Shown here one piece after another: positions 1-8,503 of a stretch of DNA of 64,000 nucleotides. Source of the DNA: Microbispora rosea (GTDB lineage Bacteria; Actinomycetota; Actinomycetes; Streptosporangiales; Streptosporangiaceae); the NCBI RefSeq assembly GCF_900156315.1, contig NZ_FTNI01000028.1, positions 1 through 64,000 of the forward strand. Reading direction: 5' to 3'. The translations under genes and the position numbers were made by a program. Below the pieces are notes generated by a model that worked only from the letters and a program-made list of their open reading frames with translations, did not search any database and was not told where the DNA came from. The first letter of the stretch is position 1; each line of letters begins with the position of its first letter.

Positions 1-405
1 GCAGTAGTTAATTGACGGCTCCTCACCAGTTGGTCTCCCCGGCGAAATACTTGGCCGCCCGGCGCAGGATGTCACGCTCCAGCTCCAGTTCCCGGATCCG
101 AGCCTTGAGCTGCTTGTTCTCCTCTTCCACGTCGCCCGACGGTAGCGGGGCCTGCGAGCGCTTCGGCACCGGCCTCGCCTTCGCCGGCGCGGTGCCCCCC
201 GCCTGGGCCTGGCGCACCCACAACCGCAGCGTTTCCCGGCTGATCCCCAGATCCCGGGCCACCGACGTGATCGTCCGGGTCGGGTCCGACAGGTACAACG
301 CGACCGCGTCGGCTTTGAACTCAGGCGGGTAGACCTTCATGACCACCAGGAACTCCTCGGTCTCCAGATCTCCATGATCTGGCACTCAAGGTGTCCACAC
401 CTCGG
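1..405 (-). mobile_element. IS3-family insertion sequence, partial (left part outside window)
   Basis: The OrfA reading frame is present at 23-340, while OrfB, which normally follows OrfA in IS3 elements, would lie to the left of base 1. The outer end of the element should lie between OrfA and about base 420, because an integrase catalytic domain begins at about 426 without its N-terminal domain. I did not resolve the terminal inverted repeat or a target duplication, so the right border is approximate. Confidence 0.55.
23..340 (-). CDS. IS3-family transposase OrfA (HTH plus leucine zipper)
   Basis: This protein of about 105 residues binds the ends of an IS3-type element and is normally fused to OrfB by programmed frameshifting. 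The N-terminal part holds a helix-turn-helix around residues 10-45 (motif ISRETLRLWVRQ). The C-terminal part is a heptad-rich zipper around residues 70-95 (EEENKQLKARIRELELERDI), typical of IS3/IS150 OrfA. The start at MKVYPPEF is preferred because the family begins there; the frame stays open upstream to 385 but those residues look unrelated. OrfB, carrying the DDE catalytic residues, is outside the window, so completeness cannot be judged. Confidence 0.8.
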   Translation of the reverse strand: MKVYPPEFKADAVALYLSDPTRTITSVARDLGISRETLRLWVRQAQAGGTAPAKARPVPKRSQAPLPSGDVEEENKQLKARIRELELERDILRRAAKYFAGETNW

Positions 406-425
406 GGGGAGGGCCCCCCGCCAGG

Positions 426-1127
426 GTGACCGGCTGGCAGCGGGAGTATCAGCGGGCGGAAGACGAGCTTGACGATCCTCGCTCGCTGGCTTTGCCCGAC
501 TGGGAGACCTTGGCGCGGCTTGCCACCGCACTCGTCGAGCGGTCAGCCGACAAGTATGCGGGCTGGGGCGAAGTCGTCATCTTCGCGGCCTGTACGGCTG
601 CCCGCATCGGTGAGGTCTCCGGCGTGCGGGCCGGTGATATCAACCGTGACACCTGGACTTGGACGGTCCGCCGGCAGACGACCCCCAGCCCCGGCGGCAC
701 CGTGGACAAGGGAACGAAGGGGAAGCGTGCTCGCGTCGTCCCGCTGATCCCGGAAGTCCGCGACCTCGTCGCTCGACGCCTGGACATCGTCGGCGACAAC
801 CCCGACGCTCGCCTGTTCACCGGCCCTCGGGGAGGCCGCATCACCACCGCGGTCCTCCGGGACGCCACGCACTGGGATGAAGTGGTGACACGACTCGGTT
901 ATGAGCATCTTCGCCGTCATGATCTACGGCACACCGGGCTCACCTGGATGGCCGATGCCGGCGTGCCCGTTCACGTCCTCCGGAAGATCGCCGGGCATGG
1001 CTCGCTGACGACGACCCAGAGATATCTCCACCCCGACATGCGGTCGATCTCGGAGGCCGGAGCGGCGCTGAGCGCGCATCTGGCGGTCAGACGGTCCCCA
1101 GATGGTCCCCGGCTGAAGGTGGTCTAG
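426..1127 (+). pseudogene. Tyrosine recombinase remnant (catalytic domain only)
   Basis: This 233-residue frame carries the catalytic domain of a phage-type tyrosine integrase: the first Arg in AARIGEV, the HxxR box in HDLRHT, the GH pair in IAGHGS, and the nucleophilic Tyr in QRYLHP. The usual N-terminal AP2-like arm domain and SAM-like core-binding domain (about 150-180 residues) are missing. An IS3 OrfA lies immediately upstream, so the IS probably removed or displaced the 5' part. The sequence differs clearly from the complete integrase at 1410-2744, so it belongs to another element. It probably cannot recombine; an independent start at the GTG at 426 cannot be excluded. Confidence 0.65.
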
Positions 1128-1158
1128 CGATCTAGGGCATGAACAACGAGCAACCAAA

Positions 1159-1205
1159 AAAGCCTGTTGAGCTGGGCTTACACCTGGCCAACAGGCTTTC
1201 TTTTT
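1159..1205. terminator. Bidirectional intrinsic terminator
   Basis: An 11-bp perfect stem (AAAGCCTGTTG / CAACAGGCTTT, 1159-1169 and 1189-1199) has a 19-nt loop. It is followed by CTTTTT on the plus strand and by TTTTTT on the minus strand. It sits directly beyond the tRNA-Pro fragment, so it may be the original terminator of the split tRNA gene, and it would also end the truncated integrase transcript. Confidence 0.75.
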
Positions 1206-1208
1206 ACC

Positions 1209-1253
1209 GTCGGGACGGCGGGATTTGAACCCACGACCCCTTGACCCCCAGTC
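1209..1253. repeat. attL: 45-bp copy of the tRNA-Pro 3' half
   Basis: The sequence is identical over 45 bp to 59590-59634. It covers the discriminator base, acceptor strand, T arm, variable region, anticodon loop and the first bases of the anticodon stem. Identity stops at 1208 and 1254. The 5' half of the tRNA is absent here, so this is the chromosomal tail left after integration. Confidence 0.9.
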
Positions 1254-1345
1254 GCGTTTCGCCGTTCATTCGTCACCTTGTGCAATCGAGCCGCATACGA
1301 GAAACTGCAGGTGGACGGCTTGATCGGCTGCCGAACTCTGTCGCC

Positions 1346-1357
1346 AGATCTCGATCT
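1346..1357. promoter_or_regulatory. Small dyad upstream of the integrase gene
   Basis: AGATC-TC-GATCT is a perfect 5-bp dyad about 55 bp upstream of the integrase start, between attL and the gene. It could be a repressor or recombination-accessory site; the evidence is symmetry and position only. Confidence 0.25.
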
Positions 1358-1371
1358 CTGACGAAGAGTAC

Positions 1372-1389
1372 AGCAACAAACGAGCAACG
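1372..1389. repeat. Candidate integrase arm-type site, left copy
   Basis: AGCAACAAACGAGCAACG contains two spaced AGCAAC words and recurs perfectly, in the same orientation, at 59513-59530 just inside attR. Paired direct repeats flanking att cores are typical binding sites for the integrase N-terminal domain. Confidence 0.6.
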
Positions 1390-1409
1390 GATGATCAAGG
1401 GGAGGACGC

Positions 1410-2744
1410 GTGGGCCACTCCTACAAGAGGGTCGGAGCGGACGGCAAGACCAGGTACACCGCGATCTACCGCGACATCCGAGGAAACCGGCACTCGGCCG
1501 GCACGTTCACGAGCAAGAAGGCGGCCGATAAGGCGTGGCAGGCGGCCGAGGCCAAGGTCGCCGAGGGACGTGTAGGAACCACCGCCCGGAGTCGCCAGAC
1601 CTTTCAACGGTACGTCGAGGTGGAGTGGCTGCCCCATCACGTTATGGAGGCGACGACCCGCGAGGGGTACACCTACTCGATCTACGCCCACATCATGGAC
1701 TGGTTCGGGGCGATGCGAATGATCGAGATTCTGCCCAGTGACGTGCGCGCATGGGTCAAGGATCAGCAGAACCGAGGCCTCTCCCCCGCCACCATCCGGC
1801 TCAACAAGTCCATCCTCAGCGGGATCTTCACAACGGCCCTGAACGACCAGGTCACCTCCCTCCATCCATGTAAGGGGGTGAAGACCCCGACAGTGCCGAA
1901 GAAGCCCCTGCGGATCGTGTCCCCCGAGGAGTTCGACAAGCTCTACTTCGCGCTGCCCACCGAGGAGGCCCGGCTCCTGGCCGAGAGTGCCATCGAGAGC
2001 GGCATGCGCTGGGGCGAGCTGACCGAGCTCCGGGTCAAGGACCTCGACGTGCTAAGCCGGATCGTCACTGTGAGTCGCACCGTGGTCGAGATCAATCCCA
2101 AGCATCATCCCGAGAGCAAGCGGTTTCTGATCAAGGAGTACCCGAAGGACAAGGAGTACCGCCGCTTCAAGCTCAGCGCCCAGATCGCCGCAAAGCTCAA
2201 GGCCTATATCGAGGACAACAAGCTCGAGCGCGACGACCTGCTGTTTGTCTACCAGCCCGAGGAATCGGCGGCGCCGCCCAAGCCGGAGCTGGCAGAGCAT
2301 CTGGGCCTGACCGAGCCGAACGCTGCCGGGCGACGGTATCGGCACGGCACGCTCAGCGCCTATTCGGCGGGCAAGTGTCGTTGCCAGCACTGCAAGAATG
2401 CCTATGCGGTTTATCGCGCCGAGCGCCGGTCCTCCGGCAAGGACAACCCGCGCCGGCCGCGCCGGTGGGACACCGACGGCCATATCCCCCGTCGCTGGTT
2501 CCGCGACCAGATCTGGCGACCGGCCCTGGCAGCCTCAGGCCTGGAGTTCAAGGTCAAGATGCACGACCTCCGCCACGCCCACGCCTCCTGGCTGCTGGCC
2601 GGTGGCGCCGACCTTCAGGTGGTGAAGGAGCGCCTGGGCCACGGCAGCATCTCCACCACAGAGAAGTACCTCCACACCCTCCCCGACGCCGACGACACTG
2701 CCCTCGACGCCCTCGCTCGGACCCGCGCCCGATCTCGGCGATAA
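1410..2744 (+). CDS. int: Site-specific tyrosine integrase of the island
   Basis: This 444-residue enzyme probably catalyses integration and excision at tRNA-Pro. The N-terminal 60 residues look like an AP2-like arm-binding domain, and a SAM-like core-binding domain follows at about 70-170. The catalytic domain has Arg in SGMRWGEL, HDLRHA, GHGS and the nucleophile in EKYLHT. Between about residues 300 and 345 there is an insertion with a CRCQHC cluster that could bind zinc. The GTG start at 1410 is supported by a GGGGAGG ribosome site 4-5 bases upstream. It lies next to attL and reads inward. No small HTH excisionase is visible beside it, so excision may rely on a distant or host factor. Confidence 0.92.
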   Translation: MGHSYKRVGADGKTRYTAIYRDIRGNRHSAGTFTSKKAADKAWQAAEAKVAEGRVGTTARSRQTFQRYVEVEWLPHHVMEATTREGYTYSIYAHIMDWFGAMRMIEILPSDVRAWVKDQQNRGLSPATIRLNKSILSGIFTTALNDQVTSLHPCKGVKTPTVPKKPLRIVSPEEFDKLYFALPTEEARLLAESAIESGMRWGELTELRVKDLDVLSRIVTVSRTVVEINPKHHPESKRFLIKEYPKDKEYRRFKLSAQIAAKLKAYIEDNKLERDDLLFVYQPEESAAPPKPELAEHLGLTEPNAAGRRYRHGTLSAYSAGKCRCQHCKNAYAVYRAERRSSGKDNPRRPRRWDTDGHIPRRWFRDQIWRPALAASGLEFKVKMHDLRHAHASWLLAGGADLQVVKERLGHGSISTTEKYLHTLPDADDTALDALARTRARSRR

Positions 2745-2749
2745 CGAGT

Positions 2750-2776
2750 GGCCGAGGGCGTCCCCCGGGGTCGGCC
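2750..2776 (+). terminator. Possible terminator after the integrase gene
   Basis: GGCCGA and TCGGCC form a GC-rich hairpin between the convergent genes int (stop at 2744) and the membrane protein ending at 2839. There is no clear U-tract, so function is uncertain. Confidence 0.35.
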
Positions 2777-2838
2777 GCCGCTGGACGGTGATCTGCTGCG
2801 ACACCTGCGCATCGCTGTACTAGTGAATTGCTACTCGT

Positions 2839-4902
2839 TCATTGGCGGGAAAGAGCTCTGCTGATGCCGGTGGCTATGGTGGTAGCGAAGATCCAGCCCG
2901 CCACGACTAGGCCGTAGGCGACCCACTGGCCTGCGGCGACCGGCTGGAATGCCTTCTCCTGCCCGAAGTCGATCAGTGGGAACAACAGGTCCAGGGAGTA
3001 GATGACAGCGTTGAACGCTGGCCCTTGTCCGGGCTGGGCACGGGGCGGAGCGTTCAAGGTGAAGACGATCACTCCAGCGACGAGCAATGTCAGGAGCCAG
3101 AGTGCGGCCCGGGCCGGGCGGTAGCCGTAGCCGACCGTGACGTCCTGCAACAGGCCCCAAGCCCGTGCGTACACGGGGAGCGTCGCGCGGCGCTTCCGCT
3201 GCTTGGCGAGCAGGATCGTCCGCGCGTCCGCGTCCTGCCCCAGCCGCCGGTAGGTCGCTGCGAGCTGTTCATACGGTTGCGGCACATATCCATCGCCGTC
3301 GTCGGTCAGCCAAACCAATCGCTCGGCGGCCGGCAGCGTTGGATCCAGCGCCTCGTAGGCAAGGCCGTCCTGCCTGCGCGGTGACCATGTCTCCTTGGCG
3401 TCGCGAAGCACGCCGATTCGAGCGTGCCGAAGGTCGATGATGCCTTCAGGTTTCTGTCGAGGACGCAGGTACAGCTCGCGTACCTCGAGTTGCCATGCCG
3501 CGAGCGCCCGGCCGCTGGGAGCGCGAAGCGTTGCGTCATTGAGGTATAGATGCCGGCCGATGCTGGCGCCGATCAGCGTGAGCTCCCCGTCGGCGGTGAA
3601 GCCGCCGCACTGCAGGCCACGGCCGATGTTAGCCCCTGCCGCATCAAGTGCCTGCCCATCCGGATTACGCAGACGCGCGCCGGTGAAGTCGGCGAAGGTA
3701 CCGATTCGCGCGTCTGCCAAACGCACAGCCCCTTCGGCTCGGAAGCCGTCGGTGCATGACAACCCGCCGCCGATGCTCACTCCGTCGCCGTCCAATGCGG
3801 TAGGGGGCGTGTCCCCAGCGCCGGACGTGTTCGTGGCGTCGAGCTTGGCGCTGTCCAGATTCAAAGAGCCGGCGATACGCGCCTGAGTAAGCTCCACTCT
3901 TCCTTTCACGGTGAGGCCGTGCGCGGACACGGTGCCTTCGACCTGCAGTTCTTCCGCCTGCAGCGCGTCACCGCCCGGGTAAGACAGCCGGGCCCCCTCT
4001 AGGTTGAGTTCCCGGTCGATACGCGAATGGGACAGGCGCATCGTGCCAACCGCTTTAAAGCCTCCGCCGAAGTAGAGCCCGCCCTCGGCCGTTATCCGGG
4101 AGCCATGGAAGGCCATCTTCCCGGGGTGATCGATTGTGGTGCCCTTGAAGGTGTATGGCCCCGTCACATGCGTGTTGCGCGAGCTGATCATTCCGGCGAT
4201 CATCATCCGCTTACAAAGAACGGCTCCGTCGGCCACCATCCCGTCCAGGTTCAACGCCTTGCCTTCAGCGGTCAGCCGTGCATAATTCATGATCACAGTG
4301 CCGCTGACCTTGACGTTGGAGAACCGTACCTGGCCGACGGTGTTGAGCCCGACCGCCATGATGCCACGGCCGGCCTGGAGCCTGTCGCAGTCGATGGCCA
4401 GACCAGTCACGGAGGTCGTCGCCTTGCTCAGGGTCAGAGCTCCTGCCAGTTGCGTCCCACGCAGCTCCACTAACCCCGTGAAGAAACAGCGGTCCAGCCG
4501 GAGATGGCCGTCGACCTGAGCATTGGAGGCCGACAGCCCCGGCAGGTGAGACCCGTTGAAACTCACCTGCGGGCAACGCGTCCAGTACAGGCTGGGATCA
4601 CGTTCGAAGTAGCAGGACAAGAACCGCGCGGAATGACGGACGGTGGAGTAGGCCAGTTCCACTCGCTCGGTGATCCGCGCGCCTTTGATCCTAATGGCGG
4701 GAACCCGATGCGACTGAGGCGTCTCATCCCTCATCAGCAGCGCGGCGATCACCCGGGCACGGATAGTCCGTTCTGGCCCCCAACCCGCCCCGCCCGCGGG
4801 GTTGTCCTCATCCGGCTTCTCGACCGTGAAGTCCACTTCCTCCCCGAGAGGAAACGCCTCCCACACTCGCCGTTCGGCCTCGGACAGGTCTTCAACGCGC
4901 AC
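2839..4902 (-). CDS. Large beta-helix-like protein with C-terminal membrane segments
   Basis: The protein has about 687 residues. From about residue 130 to 520 it consists of irregular repeats of the type V(x)GxLxLxxARI..., with recurring words such as RLSHSRI, LNLEGARL and RLADARI. This suggests a pentapeptide-like or right-handed beta-helix solenoid. The C-terminal 110 residues hold two membrane segments (AALWLLTLLVAGVIVFTL and WVAYGLVVAGWIFATTIAT) separated by a short amphipathic stretch, so the solenoid is probably anchored to the membrane. Similar actinobacterial proteins are often named membrane-associated oxidoreductase without evidence; I see no cofactor motif. The GTG at 4902 is chosen because GGAGGG lies 5 bases upstream; the open frame to 5298 is low-complexity and was not included. 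Function unknown. Confidence 0.75.
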   Translation of the reverse strand: MRVEDLSEAERRVWEAFPLGEEVDFTVEKPDEDNPAGGAGWGPERTIRARVIAALLMRDETPQSHRVPAIRIKGARITERVELAYSTVRHSARFLSCYFERDPSLYWTRCPQVSFNGSHLPGLSASNAQVDGHLRLDRCFFTGLVELRGTQLAGALTLSKATTSVTGLAIDCDRLQAGRGIMAVGLNTVGQVRFSNVKVSGTVIMNYARLTAEGKALNLDGMVADGAVLCKRMMIAGMISSRNTHVTGPYTFKGTTIDHPGKMAFHGSRITAEGGLYFGGGFKAVGTMRLSHSRIDRELNLEGARLSYPGGDALQAEELQVEGTVSAHGLTVKGRVELTQARIAGSLNLDSAKLDATNTSGAGDTPPTALDGDGVSIGGGLSCTDGFRAEGAVRLADARIGTFADFTGARLRNPDGQALDAAGANIGRGLQCGGFTADGELTLIGASIGRHLYLNDATLRAPSGRALAAWQLEVRELYLRPRQKPEGIIDLRHARIGVLRDAKETWSPRRQDGLAYEALDPTLPAAERLVWLTDDGDGYVPQPYEQLAATYRRLGQDADARTILLAKQRKRRATLPVYARAWGLLQDVTVGYGYRPARAALWLLTLLVAGVIVFTLNAPPRAQPGQGPAFNAVIYSLDLLFPLIDFGQEKAFQPVAAGQWVAYGLVVAGWIFATTIATGISRALSRQ

Positions 4903-5137
4903 GTGATCCCTCCAGCAACTGTCCTCTGTTCGATCGCTCTCATTTGGAAGAGGGTTACAGCTACGCGATGGTTCACATTCAGCAGAGCGGCGAACCGTCA
5001 CGTTATGACTGGCTCCGGCGCCTCCGGCCGCCCCGTGACCCGAGGGCCAGAGGCGACCTTGTCGCTGTAACCGGAAGGCTTCGACGTTGTGGCGGGCCCA
5101 CTGGGCGAAGGGGCGGGCGCGCGGCTCAGCACGTGCT

Positions 5138-5239
5138 TCACGTGCGGATGAGCCGCAGTTCAGCGACGTCGGGGTCGCCGAGGACGGCCAGCGTGGTCTC
5201 CATGGCCAGCTCCGGCATGAACACGGCATCCGCGCGTGC
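5138..5239 (-). pseudogene. 3' fragment of a Phd/YefM-like antitoxin
   Basis: The frame reads ARADAVFMPELAMETTLAVL and continues with GDPDVAELR, ending in TGA at 5138. This matches the C-terminal helix region of Phd/YefM antitoxins (a hydrophobic strand, then an ETL..L.DP..AELR pattern). A stop lies just upstream in frame, and the N-terminal DNA-binding part is not found. No partner toxin is visible. The assignment rests on about 33 residues. Confidence 0.4.
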
Positions 5240-5880
5240 CTACTGCTGGGGCGGGACGGCCGCTCTCCTCGTCGAGGACGTCCGGGCCTTGCCCGCACAG
5301 GCGGTGGTAGTAGTCGGCTCCCTCAGCAAGGCGCGCGCAACGCCGGGCGCCTGCGGCCGAATGTGCGAGAGCCGGGCGCAGTTCCACGACGAGGTAGGTG
5401 ATCTGATCATGGTCGCCGAGTAGTTGCCCGCGGGCTGCTCTCGCTCTCGTTCGGCTGCGCTGTCGAGCCGGTCGGCCGCCTCGGCGAGGGTGGGCGTGGG
5501 CGGACGCAGCGCGAGAGCGGCAAGAAACAGCGACGGAGACCCACATCCAAGCCGATGACCGCTCCGACCGGGTGGCGTCCCCCACGGGGATGCCAGGGAG
5601 CAGCCGCACGCCGGCGAACAGCATCGCCGTCAGGAATATCGCCCCCAGACCCATGCCGCTGTATGACCGCCGCGTCTGTTCATAAGCTCAGACGATGATC
5701 GACCGAGAAAATCACGGCGAGGTGTGAAACGGTTCGGAGTCGACCTGATACTTCATGTGCGAAGCGTCACCGCTCCCATTCCACCTGTCGGTGCTCCGGG
5801 AGAACGGCTGGATGGTAGGTCGTTGACGGCCCGGCCCACTCCCCCACCCCTCGGCCGCCGATTTCGGCCCTGCTTCCCCG

Positions 5881-6157
5881 GCATGCCCTCCGCGCCCAAC
5901 CATCGCGTCAGCCGTCGGTATGCGGCGACCGGCGAGCCCGAGGACGAGCTGCTCACCCTCGACGGCCCGCCGCCCGGGAGCAGGCCCGGCGCCGGGAACT
6001 GGGGCTGCCGGCCTACGGAGACCTGCGGAGCGCGGGCGATCAACAGCTCAAGGCCTGGAGGCAGGCCGCCTTCAATCTGGCCCCGGAGATCACCGCCGCC
6101 TACGGCGTCAGCCCCTTTACGTTGACGCCGACCGGTCGGGGCAACCGGCGGCGGTGA
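5881..6157 (+). pseudogene. Small frameshifted gene, function unknown
   Basis: Two frames together look like one protein: from the ATG at about 5882 (MPSAPNHRVSRRYAATGEPE...DGPPPG), then a jump near 5978-5985 into EQARRRELGLPAYGDLRSAG...AWRQAAFNLAPEITAAYGV, ending at TGA 6155-6157. The second half has normal actinobacterial codon use and a helical composition. A single indel would restore one frame of about 90 residues. I do not recognise a family. Confidence 0.35.
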
Positions 6158-6187
6158 TTTGTCTCGTGCAACCGCCTGGAGGAGACC

Positions 6188-6607
6188 TCAGGCGGCGACT
6201 GCCGGCCAGGGCTGGTGCAGTGGTACGTCGGCAGCCTGCGCGGACCTGATTTTTGTCACCTTTGCGGTGGCGAACCGGAGGGAGGGGCCGACCTCGTCGA
6301 CCTCGAGTTCGTAGACGGTGCGCTTGTCGCCGGGTTCGGTCTCGTAGGTGCGCTGGCGCAGGCGGCCTTGGACGACGACGCGCATGCCGCGCTGGAGGGA
6401 TTCGGCGATGTGCTCGCCGAGGTCGCGCCAGGCTGTGCAGGTCAGGAACAGGCTGGTGCCGTCCTTCCACTCCCCCGTCTGACGGTCCTGGTAGCGGGGT
6501 GTGGAGGCGACGCGGAAGCGTACGACGGCGTGGCCGCCCGTGGTGAAGCGGAATTCGGGGTCGTCGATGAGGTTGCCGACGATGGTGATAGTGGTCTCGT
6601 TGGCCAT
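6188..6607 (-). CDS. ssb: Single-stranded DNA-binding protein
   Basis: This 139-residue OB-fold protein binds ssDNA during replication, recombination or transfer. The N-terminal OB fold is recognisable ([20 protein letters not shown], then VRFRVAST..., then the [18 protein letters not shown] core and the [10 protein letters not shown] strand). It lacks the acidic DDDIPF-like tip that recruits host partners, so it is an accessory, mobile-element-type SSB rather than the chromosomal one. The start at MANETT is chosen over an upstream in-frame ATG because GGAGGAG lies about 7 bases before it. It follows the 60-residue zinc-ribbon gene by 74 bp, probably in the same transcript. A second, divergent SSB lies at 10259. 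Confidence 0.92.
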   Translation of the reverse strand: MANETTITIVGNLIDDPEFRFTTGGHAVVRFRVASTPRYQDRQTGEWKDGTSLFLTCTAWRDLGEHIAESLQRGMRVVVQGRLRQRTYETEPGDKRTVYELEVDEVGPSLRFATAKVTKIRSAQAADVPLHQPWPAVAA

Positions 6608-6681
6608 GGAGTCTCCTCCATTGATGGGGGTCGGATGCATAAGGGCGCGGGAGCGAGTGCCCCCGCGCCGGTGCCGGGCTG

Positions 6682-6864
6682 CTACATCTTCCGGCCCGTC
6701 ACGGTTGCCAGGCGCTGGGCCTCGATGGCCTCGCTAATGCAGTCCTGGCAGATCCAGCTGCGGTCGGTGCAGCGGTACAGCTGCTCGATCTGGGTCGTCT
6801 GGCCGCAGCGGCCGCAGGTGCTCAGGTCGGTCAGGCCGAGGGGGGTGTCAAGGGTGAGGGTCAT
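6682..6864 (-). CDS. Small zinc-ribbon protein (60 aa)
   Basis: The protein contains two Cys pairs, CGRC at residues 17-20 and CQDC at 39-42, plus Cys32, consistent with one zinc-binding knuckle of about 25 residues followed by a short helix. The start is supported by GGAG 6 bases upstream. It is the first gene of a two-gene minus-strand unit with ssb, and a large inverted repeat lies 88-174 bp upstream. Small zinc ribbons of this kind are common on plasmids and integrative elements. No specific function can be given. Confidence 0.65.
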   Translation of the reverse strand: MTLTLDTPLGLTDLSTCGRCGQTTQIEQLYRCTDRSWICQDCISEAIEAQRLATVTGRKM

Positions 6865-6951
6865 GTCCTGCTCCTTTTCGCCGGGGTCCCGTGCCCGGGG
6901 TCTGTGCCGTGTTCTGGTGAGGGAGGACTCGCAGGCGGGAAGGGAGGGAGG

Positions 6952-7038
6952 GCAACCGGGCGGCCCGCGCCTGCAAGATGTTTTGCGACAGCAAAAGATC
7001 TTGAACGCGCGGGGTGAGCGGAGCGAAAGCCCGGTTGC
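6952..7038. repeat. Nested inverted repeat 1 (upstream of the zinc-ribbon/ssb unit)
   Basis: Outer arms GCAACCGGGC (6952-6961) and GCCCGGTTGC (7029-7038) are perfectly complementary and enclose an inner AT-rich inverted repeat: CAAGATGTTTTGC (6974-6986), a 4-nt loop, GCAAAAGATCTTG (6991-7003), with one mismatch. The same nested design recurs at 10838-10948, again upstream of an SSB gene. It could be an operator, a 5' UTR structure, an origin-like site or a small non-autonomous element. Confidence 0.7.
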
Positions 7039-7265
7039 GTGGACGACCGCGCCTGCGACACTGACCGACCAGAACACTGGGCACGGGCGGACCCGGCGCG
7101 ACCGGGAGCACGGCAGGACATGACCCTCGGTACGCGACCGTCGCCGACCTTCACCAGCCGCAGACGGCCCTCGTCGATTCGGCCCCGCCCCTGTCCCGGA
7201 GATGCGAGAACGTACTCGTTCGTCGGGAGCGGAACACCACTTTGCTGCCGAGGAGGCCAGGATGC

Positions 7266-8414
7266 TCAGCCGCTTGTGGCGGCCAGGTGCAGGGCGCGCA
7301 GCGCCTGGGCCTCCATCTCGTGGGCGGTGTCGGCGTCGTCGATGGTCTGGGCGACGCTGGTGACGGCGTGCATCACGCCGCCGGCGGTGAGGTCGCCGCC
7401 GCGGATGAAGTGGCGCAGGATCTCGCGCTGCTGGTCGTCGGTGAAGCGCAGCTTGCTGGTGATCGCCTGGATGGTCTTGTCGGGGTCGGCGATCTCAGTA
7501 CCCGCTGTGGCGGTAAGTTCGCGGATTTTGGTGGTGAGGTAGTCGGTGTCGAGGAAGGTGGTGATGGCGTCGCGGGTCTGGGCGGTGATCAGCTGAAGGT
7601 TCTTGTCCTGGGTGTCGCTGCTCCACCGGACCGCGCTGCCGCCGTCGTCGAGGCGGCCGCCGAGGTGGACGTGGCGGTGGGCGTCGGCGGTGATGGTCAT
7701 GCCGTTGCGGCAGACCTGCACCAGCAGGCGCGGGGTGATGGTGAACGCGCCGCAGCCGGTCTCGCTGTTGCTGATCACAAATCCGGCGAACACCAGCGGG
7801 TTGTCGGCGCCGGCGGCGCCGGTGAACGGGCTGCGGTAGTTCTTCAGCAGCTCGGGGGCCAGGGCGGCGACCTGCTCGCACACCACCCGCACGTACATCC
7901 TGCGCTCGGTCAGGTCGCACCCATCGATGTCGATGTCGACCCCGGCCAGCCGTACGCCGTCCAGGGCGGCCATGAGCACGTCCAGGTTGTCGATGATCTT
8001 GTACCGGTCGGACAGGAACGCCCGCGCCACCCCGGGTGCATCGCCCGCGCCGCGCAGGCCGCGCAGCAGGAAGCGGCGGTCGTCGGCCTGCAGCCAGGTG
8101 TTGACGTTGGCCTCGTACAGGGCGGGCTGGTGGGTGCGCAGGCGCCGCAGGTAGGGCAGGGGGATGCCGAGCTTGTCGGCCAGGCCCTGGTCGCAGATCT
8201 CAGTCGGCAGATAGAGGCCCGTGCTGTCGGTCACCCCGGCCTCGGACAGCACCGGCGGGGTGTCGATCAGCTGCAGGTGCGTGCCGACCGCACGGATCTG
8301 CCCGGCGGTGACCGGGACGTCGACCTTGCGGGCGTGCTGGTCGCGCAGCAGCGCGTGCAGCTCGGCCAGGCCGGCGTTGCGGGCGGTCAGCGGAACGGGG
8401 ACAACGGTACTCAT
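7266..8414 (-). CDS. DUF932-family (phage/plasmid-like) protein
   Basis: The 382-residue protein resembles the DUF932 / phage-plasmid-like family, found on phages, plasmids and integrative elements and thought to act in DNA maintenance. Recognisable segments are the VARAFLSDRYKIIDN motif near residue 135 and the FAGFVISNSETGCGAFTITP core near 210-230. The start at MSTVVPV is preceded by GGAAGGA 8 bases upstream. It is the last gene of a minus-strand set ssb2 - parB-like - DUF932, following the ParB-like gene by about 90 bp. The biochemical role of DUF932 is not established as far as I know. Confidence 0.75.
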   Translation of the reverse strand: MSTVVPVPLTARNAGLAELHALLRDQHARKVDVPVTAGQIRAVGTHLQLIDTPPVLSEAGVTDSTGLYLPTEICDQGLADKLGIPLPYLRRLRTHQPALYEANVNTWLQADDRRFLLRGLRGAGDAPGVARAFLSDRYKIIDNLDVLMAALDGVRLAGVDIDIDGCDLTERRMYVRVVCEQVAALAPELLKNYRSPFTGAAGADNPLVFAGFVISNSETGCGAFTITPRLLVQVCRNGMTITADAHRHVHLGGRLDDGGSAVRWSSDTQDKNLQLITAQTRDAITTFLDTDYLTTKIRELTATAGTEIADPDKTIQAITSKLRFTDDQQREILRHFIRGGDLTAGGVMHAVTSVAQTIDDADTAHEMEAQALRALHLAATSG

Positions 8415-8503
8415 CAACGGTTCCTTCCATGCAAAAGATGAAGGCCCGGCCTGGTGGCCGGGCCTGTCGGGTCCAGTTGCGGCGATGTAATGGGCGAGCG
8501 GGG

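Larger units (their letters stand above)
4903..6187. other. Decayed region without an intact gene
   Basis: About 1.3 kb without a convincing complete gene. Two stretches resemble gene fragments: a Phd-like antitoxin tail (5138-5239, minus) and a frameshifted short plus-strand gene (5881-6157). The minus-strand frame at about 5240-5654 has a hydrophobic N-terminus but erratic codon use. This looks like a scrap zone between the membrane protein and the SSB cluster. Confidence 0.5.

Noticed and set aside
405-420. GGGGGGAGGGCCCCCC palindrome-like stretch near the IS end
   Set aside because: It is a simple G/C run with one interruption; I could not tie it to a terminal inverted repeat or terminator.
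4903-5298. N-terminal extension of the beta-helix-like membrane protein
   Set aside because: The extension is Arg/Pro/Ser-rich and unlike the rest, while a GTG with a good ribosome site lies at 4902.
5160-5654. Minus-strand frame with a hydrophobic N-terminus
   Set aside because: Codon use is erratic, it overlaps the antitoxin fragment in another frame, and no family resemblance is visible; treated as decayed DNA.
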